Source: Acidimicrobiales bacterium
GTDB lineage: Bacteria; Actinomycetota; Acidimicrobiia; Acidimicrobiales; Acidimicrobilacustridaceae
Length of the DNA: 5,009 nt
NCBI GenBank assembly: GCA_023264135.1
Contig: JALQSZ010000135.1
Span: 1-5,009, forward strand
Reading direction: 5' to 3'
Within the stretch, counting starts at the first letter, position 1. Each line of letters starts with the position of its first letter. The notes beneath the pieces are model-generated. The model was given only the letters and a program-made list of their open reading frames with translations. It ran no database searches and had not been told where the DNA came from. The position numbers and the translations under genes are program-made. Shown here piece by piece: positions 1-5,009 of the stretch.

Positions 1-1391
1 AACGGACCCTCGGTCAAGGGTTTCACCGAACCGGGACCCATGAGACCTTTGCGGTGACGATCGAAGTCGGGGTCTTCACCGATTGCAGCGAACTCGTTAT
101 ACCGCTCAGTGGTCGCGACCAACGCGGAGGGTTCGATGTCGATGAGTGCAGCGAGTTCCTCAATAGTGTCTGCCTTGATTGCCCATTCCGGATCAGGCTC
201 ACCGGGGAACATGGAAAGCACTCGAACTTTTGACCGCACGGCGTTGTCAAAGATTTGCCAGCACGGCCCCGCGTTGGGGAATTCGTGATTGGTGCTGTCG
301 AAAATGCCGAATGCTTTGGGGAAGTCGTTATAGGGGAGAGCTTCGTTCGCGAAACGCTTTCCCTTTTGATTGACGACAAACGATGATGGCTCGCCTCGGC
401 CCCATTCGAACTGCGGAACCATTTCACCGTTGCGGGTGATGTCCGGATCAAACATGACGGGCGTTCCCCAGTACGACGTGGTGTTACCAAGTTGCGCGCC
501 AGCTTTCATCGCCATCGAAAGCCCGTCGCCGGTGTTGCCGCCGGGACTGAGGGGCTTTACGTCGTACCCAAGATGGGTCATGACCATGTCGCGGTTCCAT
601 TCAAATCCGCCGCATGCCAAAACGATTCCCTTGCGAGCTCCAACCCTCGTGCGAGTTCCGTCGTGGTCGACCACGGCGCCAACGGCAGCGCCGGCATCGT
701 TGGTGACGAGTTCCTTCGCCGGTGACGAAAGCCAAATCTCGACGCCACGATCCAGAAGTCCTTCAAGGAGTGCGGCAATGAGTGCAGCGCCCTTGGGTCG
801 AATGTCTTCGGCTTCACGTCGAGCGAGTTCGGCTTCGATCTCGGGCGTACGCGGCATGAAGTCCTCGGTGAGCGTGGTTGCCGCTCCAAGTGACATGAGT
901 GTGCCGCGCTTTACGATCTTGTCTTTCCATTCCGGCAGACGTTCGCCAACCGGATACGGATTCGCCTCGACTGTTCGACCCGGTCGCGGGAGATGTCCCT
1001 CCCATCCCCACGGTGTGTAGTAATCGGGGAGTGGTTGGATATGAAATGTCGCCGGTGTGTGTTCAACGAGGTACTTCAACATCTCCGGAGCTGTGTCGAC
1101 GAAGACCTCAAGAAGCGCCGGATCTGGAGCGCGACCATCGCAGACACGTTCGATGTAGGTGAGTGCTGCTTCTTTGGAATCCGGTATGCCGGCTTCGGCC
1201 ATCACGTGGTTATTCGGGAGCCAAATGCCGCCTCCGGACACCGCTGTCGTTCCTCCGAGGAGTTCGTCCTTTTCGACAACGAGTACCTCGGCGCCCTCAT
1301 CGGCGGCCATCGTGGCGGCGACGAGTGCTGCTCCACCCGAGCCGACGATGATGACGTCGACAATCCGATCCCACTCTGTGTTTGCAGCCAT
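1..1391 (-). CDS. FAD-dependent dehydrogenase, 3-ketosteroid delta-1-dehydrogenase-like (C-terminus off the left edge)
   Basis: The frame is open from an ATG at 1391 to the left edge: 463 codons with no stop. Seen: an N-terminal Rossmann motif for FAD (V16-G-S-G-G-A-A), an acidic residue closing the second strand (E40-K41), then G46-G-T-T-A-V-S-G-G-G-I-W-L-P-N-N, highly typical of 3-ketosteroid dehydrogenase-type flavoproteins (FAD_binding_2). Further family signatures are L258-A-C-G-G-F-E-W-N, N286-T-G-D-G-L, and V339-V-N-x-x-G-x-R-F-A-N-E. Known of the family: such enzymes remove hydrides from, or reduce, C-C bonds in cyclic ketones, with FAD bound non-covalently. Full-length members have roughly 500-570 residues, so about 50-100 are missing, including the C-terminal tyrosine/glycine active-site segment that would separate steroid dehydrogenases from fumarate or urocanate reductase-like relatives. 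Substrate is therefore unproven. The ATG has a good ribosome binding site and the Rossmann strand begins near residue 12, as expected. The gene is transcribed divergently from the amidohydrolase. Confidence 0.93.
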   Translation of the reverse strand, partial: MAANTEWDRIVDVIIVGSGGAALVAATMAADEGAEVLVVEKDELLGGTTAVSGGGIWLPNNHVMAEAGIPDSKEAALTYIERVCDGRAPDPALLEVFVDTAPEMLKYLVEHTPATFHIQPLPDYYTPWGWEGHLPRPGRTVEANPYPVGERLPEWKDKIVKRGTLMSLGAATTLTEDFMPRTPEIEAELARREAEDIRPKGAALIAALLEGLLDRGVEIWLSSPAKELVTNDAGAAVGAVVDHDGTRTRVGARKGIVLACGGFEWNRDMVMTHLGYDVKPLSPGGNTGDGLSMAMKAGAQLGNTTSYWGTPVMFDPDITRNGEMVPQFEWGRGEPSSFVVNQKGKRFANEALPYNDFPKAFGIFDSTNHEFPNAGPCWQIFDNAVRSKVRVLSMFPGEPDPEWAIKADTIEELAALIDIEPSALVATTERYNEFAAIGEDPDFDRHRKGLMGPGSVKPLTEGP

Positions 1392-1397
1392 GGTGTT

Positions 1398-1402
1398 CTC
1401 CC
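1398..1402 (-). promoter_or_regulatory. Ribosome binding site of the FAD dehydrogenase gene
   Basis: On the minus strand GGGAG lies six bases before the ATG at 1391. It is the only clear Shine-Dalgarno sequence with good spacing in the window and supports this start. No convincing -10/-35 pair was recognised upstream of it. Confidence 0.6.
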
Positions 1403-1484
1403 GAGTCTTCGATGACGGTGCATCCCTATGGCCGGTGAGAGTAGTTCCGGATTGGAAGTCGTGCGCCGGAGAGCAGCGTGGGCC

Positions 1485-1490
1485 TAGGGT
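1485..1490 (+). promoter_or_regulatory. Candidate -10 element for a leaderless amidohydrolase transcript
   Basis: TAGGGT fits the actinobacterial TANNNT -10 pattern and is followed by exactly six bases and then the ATG at 1497, so transcription would start on or next to the start codon. No Shine-Dalgarno sequence is evident before this ATG, which fits leaderless translation. No good -35 hexamer was found at 16-18 bases upstream, so the call is tentative. Confidence 0.35.
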
Positions 1491-1496
1491 CGGGCC

Positions 1497-3230
1497 ATGT
1501 TCGATTTGAAGATCATCAACGGAACGATTGTCGATGGCACGGGTTCGCCTCGATTCATTGGCGACATTGCCATTACCGATGGTGTGGTTGTCGAGGTCGG
1601 CACGGCGATCGACGGTGACGCCGCCGAGGTTCTCGATGCCACCGGTTTGGTCGTCACGCCCGGAGTTGTCGATATTCATACCCATTACGACGGCCAGGCG
1701 ACCTGGGATCCGGTGCTTGATCCGTCTGCGAGTCACGGCGTGACGACTGTCGTGATTGGTAACTGTGGCGTGGGGTTCGCGCCCGTTCGTCCCGGTAAAG
1801 AGGAATGGCTTGTCGAACTCATGGAGGGTGTGGAGGACATTCCCGGTACTGCGCTTCATGAAGGTATTCAGTGGTCATGGGAGACCTTCCCTGAGTATCT
1901 CGACGCGCTTGCAGCCCGCGATTACGCGATGGATGTCGCTGCCTTCCTCCCGCATGCTCCGCTGCGCGTCTATGTGATGGGCGATCGTGGCGCACAGGAC
2001 CTCGAACCGAACGCCGAGGAAATCGCGCAAATGGCCGATCATGTGCGCGCGTCGATCAAAGCTGGCGCAATCGGCGTTTCGACTTCTCGTTCACTGAACC
2101 ACCGAACGCTCGACGGCGAACTGGTCCCCGGAACCTTCGCGAATTCAACCGAGTTGGTGGCGCTCGCGCAGGCAATGGTCGACGCGGGTGGGGGCCTGTT
2201 CGAAGCGGTTCCGACTGGTGAAACTGGTGACGATCACGAGACAGTGCTGAATGAGATCGCACTGATGGCGGAAGTCTCAAAGCGCACTGGTGCTCCGGTT
2301 TCGTTTTTGATGATCCAGTCGATGGGTGCCCCGGATCTTTGGAAGGAACAACTTGCGGCGGTTGCGGCAGCCAATAGCGATGGCGCGCAACTTGTGCCGC
2401 AGGTCGCGGGCCGTCCGGGTGGCATGTTGATCGGTGTCGCGACCTATCACGGTCTTATGCGTCGACCGACATTCCGACGACTTGAGTCAGAGCTGTCATA
2501 TGACGAACTTCTGGTTGAGCTTCAGAAGCCCGAGGTGAAAGCAACGATCCTTGCGGAAGAGAATCTTCCTGAAGATCCGCATCGTCAGTACGAATCAATC
2601 GCCGACAACATGGCCTACATGTTCGAGCGCCTGTTTGTGCTCGGAGATCCGCCTGATTACGAACCAACTCGCGATCGTTCAATCGCCGGAATTGCCGAAG
2701 CATCTGGAAAAGATCCGTGGGAAGTGTTGTACGACGCAATTGCTGGAGGTGCGCTACTGCTGGGTGCGTTCACGAACTACGCGAATACCTCGCAGGATCA
2801 TCTTGCGGTGATGTTGGAACATCCCGACACCGTGATCGGCCTCTCCGATGGTGGCGCTCATGTTCGCTGTATTTGCGACGCGTCGTTGCCGACCTACATG
2901 CTCACCCATTGGACTCGCGATCGAACTCGTGGCGAACTTCTGCCGATTGAAGCGATTGTTCGGAAGCAGTCGGCCCTCACCGCCGAGGTCGTTGGTCTTT
3001 CCGACCGCGGAACTCTTGAAGTGGGCAAGCGCGCCGACATCAATGTGATCGACCTTGATCGACTCACGTTGCATCCTCCTCGTCCTTCCGACGATCTTCC
3101 TGCTGGTGGGCGTCGAATCCTTCAAGACGCCACGGGCTATGTCGCGACCATCGTGAACGGTGTTGTGACTCGTCGAAACGACGCCGATACGGGCGCACGG
3201 CCGGGCCGACTCGTCCGAGCCGCGCACTAA
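1497..3230 (+). CDS. D-aminoacylase-like amidohydrolase (N-acyl-D-amino-acid deacylase family)
   Basis: A complete 577-residue metal-dependent hydrolase of the amidohydrolase superfamily, D-aminoacylase / amidohydrolase_3 type, cytosolic with no signal peptide. Seen: the N-terminal small beta domain (L4[12 protein letters not shown]), P55[10 protein letters not shown] with metal-binding H61 and H63, the G88-N-C-G-V-G-F-A-P block with metal-bridging C90, the S198-R-S-L-N-H region, L449-S-D-G-G-A-H with catalytic D451, and a C-terminal return to the beta domain (R504[11 protein letters not shown]552-V-N-G). Known: classical members cleave N-acyl-D-amino acids and are about 480-500 residues. This one is longer, with extra mostly helical sequence around 320-400, and lacks the usual histidines near 272 and 302, so the substrate is probably different. 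An in-frame stop at 1485-1487 excludes the upstream GTG at 1461, making ATG 1497 the first usable start. It is probably cotranscribed with the SDR ten bases downstream. Confidence 0.92.
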   Translation: MFDLKIINGTIVDGTGSPRFIGDIAITDGVVVEVGTAIDGDAAEVLDATGLVVTPGVVDIHTHYDGQATWDPVLDPSASHGVTTVVIGNCGVGFAPVRPGKEEWLVELMEGVEDIPGTALHEGIQWSWETFPEYLDALAARDYAMDVAAFLPHAPLRVYVMGDRGAQDLEPNAEEIAQMADHVRASIKAGAIGVSTSRSLNHRTLDGELVPGTFANSTELVALAQAMVDAGGGLFEAVPTGETGDDHETVLNEIALMAEVSKRTGAPVSFLMIQSMGAPDLWKEQLAAVAAANSDGAQLVPQVAGRPGGMLIGVATYHGLMRRPTFRRLESELSYDELLVELQKPEVKATILAEENLPEDPHRQYESIADNMAYMFERLFVLGDPPDYEPTRDRSIAGIAEASGKDPWEVLYDAIAGGALLLGAFTNYANTSQDHLAVMLEHPDTVIGLSDGGAHVRCICDASLPTYMLTHWTRDRTRGELLPIEAIVRKQSALTAEVVGLSDRGTLEVGKRADINVIDLDRLTLHPPRPSDDLPAGGRRILQDATGYVATIVNGVVTRRNDADTGARPGRLVRAAH

Positions 3231-3240
3231 CTCACTGCCC

Positions 3241-4044
3241 ATGGATCTCGGGCTCAGCGGTCGCGTCGCACTCGTCACCGGATCGTGGCGAGGGACGGGC
3301 GCAGGTATCGCTCGCGTCCTCGCAGTCGAAGGAGCGACCGTCCTCGTTCACGGACTCGACGCTGACTCGTGCGAAGAAACGCTTGCGTCGATTCGTGCTG
3401 CCGGCGGACACGCCCACGAAGTTGTCGGTGATATTCGAACCGACGACGGGACTCGACAACTCCGAACGGCAGTCGACCACGTTGTCGATCACGTCGACAT
3501 CGTCGTCAACAACTACGGAGTTGCTGAGGGTTCCGATTGGCCGTCGAGCGACGCAGAGTCGTGGCATTCGAGTTACGACACAAATGTGGTGAGTGCTATT
3601 CGTGTCACCAATGCATTTGTCGACGGGATGCGAACGGCAGGCTGGGGACGAATTGTCTTTGTCTCAACTGTTGGAGCGACTCGACCAGGCGAACGAATTC
3701 CTGAGTACTACGCGGCGAAGGGTGCACTTCCGTCTGTTGCTGTCAGCTTGGCGAAACACCTCGCAAACACCGGCATCACCGTGAATTGCGTAAGTCCTGG
3801 AATCATTGCAACTCCCGAAATGATTGCGCTCTTCACAAAGCGGGCGGAGAAAAAAGGCATCTCCTCTGAATGGGGCGCGGTGGAACAGTTCGTACTCGCG
3901 TCAGGAATGCCCAACCCGTCGGGCCACATTGCGACACCAGAAGACATCGGGCGCTTTGTTGCCTTCGTTGTCAGTGAACCTGCATGGCATCTCAATGGCG
4001 CGCACTTGCGTATCGACGGTGGTGCGGCCGACGCGGTGACCTGA
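3241..4044 (+). CDS. Short-chain dehydrogenase/reductase (SDR), classical type
   Basis: A complete 267-residue NAD(P)-dependent oxidoreductase, probably acting on an alcohol/ketone pair in the cytosol. Seen: the cofactor motif T13-G-S-W-R-G-T-G (TGxxxGxG), D64 in the adenine-contacting position, N90-N-Y-G in place of the usual NNAG, and a catalytic tetrad N115, S142, Y156, K160. Also present are the N182-C-V-S-P-G loop ending in T191 and a C-terminal D-G-G near 256-258. Length is normal for the classical family. R17 inside the glycine motif hints at NADP, but L39-D40 at the end of the second strand leaves cofactor choice open. The start gives the usual short lead before the first strand. It lies ten bases after the amidohydrolase stop with no evident ribosome binding site, so translational coupling or a short leader is likely. 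The operon arrangement suggests a shared pathway. The substrate is unknown; 3-oxoacyl-ACP reductase (FabG)-like and steroid or cyclic alcohol dehydrogenases all share these motifs. Confidence 0.93.
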   Translation: MDLGLSGRVALVTGSWRGTGAGIARVLAVEGATVLVHGLDADSCEETLASIRAAGGHAHEVVGDIRTDDGTRQLRTAVDHVVDHVDIVVNNYGVAEGSDWPSSDAESWHSSYDTNVVSAIRVTNAFVDGMRTAGWGRIVFVSTVGATRPGERIPEYYAAKGALPSVAVSLAKHLANTGITVNCVSPGIIATPEMIALFTKRAEKKGISSEWGAVEQFVLASGMPNPSGHIATPEDIGRFVAFVVSEPAWHLNGAHLRIDGGAADAVT

Positions 4045-4053
4045 ACCGCGGTT
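4044..4053. repeat. Perfect 10-bp palindrome spanning two convergent stop codons
   Basis: AACCGCGGTT overlaps the last base of the SDR TGA and two bases of the hemolysin III TAA (minus strand). There is no loop and no T-tract, so it is not a standard intrinsic terminator. It is exact in sequence but may have no function. Confidence 0.5.
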
Positions 4054-4789
4054 ATCGACTTCGACGGAGTATTCGCCAAATGGCGAGATAGTGCGAGATC
4101 ACTCCGAGAACAACGGCAGTGTGAAAAATTTCGTGGAAGCCGAATTTCTTTGGCCACGGGTTTGGTCGTTGAGCGGCGAAGACAGCTGCTCCGCCGAGGT
4201 AGGCGGCTCCGCCTGCAATGAGGCCGACCAGAGCGGGTTTCCCTCCGACTCGAACCACTGATGGAGCGAGGACGGCGCCGGCAACGCCGAGGACTGGATA
4301 GAACCACGAACCAGCGCGGTGGCTCTCGTCGAGACGCATCACCTTTGTGCCTGCTGCGACGCCGGCGGCCGACCACACCGCAGCAAGCACAACCTTGGCC
4401 TGCTTGGGTGGGAGCGTGGCAACGGCAATGGGGGTCCACGTGCCAGCGATCATCACGTAAATCATTGAGTGATCGACTCGGCGCATGATGCTCGCCATCT
4501 TCCGGCTTTTGGTGAGACGGTGATACGCACCTGAAGCTCCGAACATCGCGCAAAGGCCGGCGCCGTAAACGGCAGCGGCGACTCGATTTCGTCCAGGCTT
4601 TGCGTTCATTGCCATGGCAACGGCGGCTGGGGGAGCAAGGAACGCTGATATCGCGTGCAGCCTGCCGCGATATTTCGGTCGGGCATCCCAACTGACCTGC
4701 CAGATCAATTCGTCGAGGGCCGAGAACGGACGAGAGGTGAAATCGAGCTGATGCTCCTCAGATGCTTCGGCGGGAACGAGATCGGCCAC
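4052..4789 (-). CDS. Hemolysin III / PAQR family seven-helix membrane protein
   Basis: A complete 245-residue integral membrane protein of the HlyIII family, related to eukaryotic adiponectin/progestin receptors. Seen: a soluble N-terminus of about 40 residues, the Y40-R-G-R-L-H entry to the first helix, and about seven hydrophobic segments (near 45-63, 70-88, 107-125, 132-149, 162-178, 185-206 and 222-240). Family motifs are S86-G-A-Y-H90, R104-V-D-H-S-M-I-Y with D106, and H219-E-I-F-H223 with H233. The S-x3-H, D and H-x3-H residues match the proposed metal site of the superfamily. Known: bacterial members are widespread and proposed to act in membrane lipid or energy homeostasis; cytolysis has been shown for few. 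The start is GTG at 4789; an in-frame stop at 4793-4795 excludes anything upstream, and there is no ATG before residue 60. It converges on the SDR gene and is divergent from the gene at 4897, so it is probably transcribed alone. Confidence 0.93.
   Translation of the reverse strand: MADLVPAEASEEHQLDFTSRPFSALDELIWQVSWDARPKYRGRLHAISAFLAPPAAVAMAMNAKPGRNRVAAAVYGAGLCAMFGASGAYHRLTKSRKMASIMRRVDHSMIYVMIAGTWTPIAVATLPPKQAKVVLAAVWSAAGVAAGTKVMRLDESHRAGSWFYPVLGVAGAVLAPSVVRVGGKPALVGLIAGGAAYLGGAAVFAAQRPNPWPKKFGFHEIFHTAVVLGVISHYLAIWRILRRSR
4073..4086. terminator. Short hairpin just past the SDR stop, weak terminator candidate
   Basis: TCGCCA and TGGCGA form complementary arms around AA, 29 bases after the SDR stop codon. 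The hairpin lies inside the last codons of the convergent hemolysin III gene. No run of T follows, so a terminator role is speculative; the repeat itself is plain in the sequence. Confidence 0.15.
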
Positions 4790-4795
4790 TTCTCA

Positions 4796-4801
4796 ATCGT
4801 A
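4796..4801 (-). promoter_or_regulatory. Candidate -10 element for a leaderless hemolysin III transcript
   Basis: On the minus strand TACGAT (TANNNT pattern) is followed by exactly six bases and then the GTG start codon at 4789, the same geometry as before the amidohydrolase. No -35 hexamer was recognised at the expected distance and no strong Shine-Dalgarno sequence is present. Confidence 0.35.
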
Positions 4802-4808
4802 CCGGTAC
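4799..4808. promoter_or_regulatory. Palindrome GTACCGGTAC, candidate operator
   Basis: A perfect 10-bp palindrome begins ten bases upstream of the hemolysin III start codon and overlaps the candidate -10 element by three bases. A protein bound here would block that promoter. The next flanking bases do not extend the symmetry, so the site is short for a typical dimeric regulator. The function is inferred. Confidence 0.3.
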
Positions 4809-4861
4809 AACTTTCGAGAACGCGAGGAGGTCGGAAGTTGAGTGCATGCGAACGAGTGAGT

Positions 4862-4890
4862 GCGACAGGCGAGGGTTGTTCGGTCAGAAT
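4862..4890 (+). promoter_or_regulatory. Candidate promoter of the EthD-like gene
   Basis: GCGACA (4862-4867), a 17-base spacer and CAGAAT (4885-4890) each match the sigma-70 consensus hexamers at four of six positions. CAGAAT sits six bases before the ATG at 4897, so the transcript would again be leaderless. It is weak on its own, and supported by the same spacing at two other genes in the window. Confidence 0.3.
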
Positions 4891-4896
4891 GTCGAC

Positions 4897-5009
4897 ATGC
4901 AACCCTCTGGAATCATTTTCGCTGCCCTCGACTGCGATGCCGCTGTTATCGAAGACTGGAACCGCTGGTACGACCTCGAGCACACGCCACCAAATGTGAT
5001 GCTCGAGGG
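4897..5009 (+). CDS. Small EthD-like / dimeric alpha-beta barrel type protein (C-terminus off the right edge)
   Basis: The frame is open from ATG 4897 to the right edge: 37 complete codons plus two bases. Seen: a first beta strand after a very short lead (G5-I-I-F-A-A-L-D) and then D20-W-N-R-W-Y-D-L-E-H-T-P. This resembles the (N/F)xWYxxEHxP motif of EthD-like and related ferredoxin-like-fold proteins, often found beside catabolic oxidoreductase genes. The function of most members is unknown. An in-frame ATG at 4846 would add 17 residues with no similarity to the expected fold; the nearest AGGAGG is 15 bases before it, which is too far. The 4897 start fits the fold and the candidate leaderless promoter better. 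The gene is divergent from hemolysin III. The assignment rests on one motif, so it could be another small family with the same fold. Confidence 0.7.
   Translation, partial: MQPSGIIFAALDCDAAVIEDWNRWYDLEHTPPNVMLE

Larger units (their letters stand above)
1392..1496. promoter_or_regulatory. Divergent intergenic region between the FAD dehydrogenase and amidohydrolase genes
   Basis: These 105 bases must carry the promoter of the left gene and probably that of the amidohydrolase-SDR pair. An interrupted inverted repeat, TCCGG (1446-1450) and CCGGA (1466-1470) with a 15-base spacer, lies in the middle and might be a regulator site, but five-base arms in GC-rich DNA are weak evidence. A shared regulator of both directions is plausible but is an inference. 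No regulator gene is visible in the window. Confidence 0.4.

Noticed and set aside
23..490. A 155-codon minus-strand open frame
   Set aside because: It overlaps the FAD dehydrogenase in a different frame of the same strand; the true frame carries the family motifs.
370..1020. A 216-codon plus-strand open frame
   Set aside because: It lies wholly antisense to the FAD dehydrogenase gene, is rich in Ser, Pro and Arg, and shows no motif.
1461..1496. GTG at 1461 as an upstream start for the amidohydrolase
   Set aside because: An in-frame TAG at 1485-1487 ends that frame before the ATG at 1497.
2754..3278. A 174-codon minus-strand open frame
   Set aside because: It is antisense to the C-terminal part of the amidohydrolase, which has well-conserved motifs there, and its own product is low-complexity and unrecognisable.
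3708..4691. A 327-codon minus-strand open frame
   Set aside because: It runs antisense to the SDR gene and in another frame of the hemolysin III gene, both with full family motifs. The product is arginine/serine-rich with no recognisable domain, as expected from a GC-rich shadow frame.
4846..4899. Upstream in-frame ATG at 4846 as the start of the EthD-like gene
   Set aside because: It adds 17 polar residues ahead of the first beta strand and has no well-spaced ribosome binding site. The 4897 start fits the fold better, though the alternative is not fully excluded.
1..5009. tRNA or rRNA genes, CRISPR repeats, insertion sequences, attachment sites
   Set aside because: Nearly all bases are taken by genes with clear motifs, and the two spacers of about 105 bases show no cloverleaf, regular repeats or terminal inverted repeats by eye.

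Overview
This is a GC-rich, gene-dense window with five protein-coding genes. Two of them run off the window edges. No RNA genes, insertion sequences, CRISPR arrays or prophage signs were seen. The gene families, heavy use of TCG and CGA codons, and probable leaderless promoters suggest an actinobacterium, perhaps an environmental Acidimicrobiia-like lineage. That placement is an inference from gene content only.

Layout. Positions 1-1391 (minus) hold the N-terminal 463 codons of a large FAD-dependent dehydrogenase of the 3-ketosteroid delta-1-dehydrogenase / fumarate-reductase flavoprotein type; its C-terminus lies beyond the left edge. A 105-base divergent intergenic region (1392-1496) separates it from a plus-strand pair. 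The first of the pair is a 577-residue D-aminoacylase-like amidohydrolase (1497-3230). Ten bases later comes a 267-residue short-chain dehydrogenase/reductase (3241-4044). A hemolysin III / PAQR-type seven-helix membrane protein (4052-4789, minus, GTG start) converges on the dehydrogenase, with only seven bases between the two stop codons. A second divergent spacer (4790-4896) leads to the first 37 codons of a small protein carrying an EthD-like motif (4897 to the right edge).

The flavin dehydrogenase, amidohydrolase and SDR look like part of a catabolic neighbourhood for a cyclic or steroid/terpenoid-like substrate. The flavoenzyme and SDR would do redox steps and the amidohydrolase would hydrolyse a C-N or similar bond. 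The EthD-like protein could belong to the same theme. The substrate cannot be read from the sequence. The hemolysin III protein is probably an unrelated membrane housekeeping gene.

The most interesting points are the apparent loss of two canonical metal-binding histidines in the amidohydrolase, and a recurring arrangement of a -10-like hexamer exactly six bases before the start codon of three genes, which suggests leaderless transcription. A perfect 10-bp palindrome also overlaps one of these -10 elements. Nothing here amounts to a clearly new biological system.
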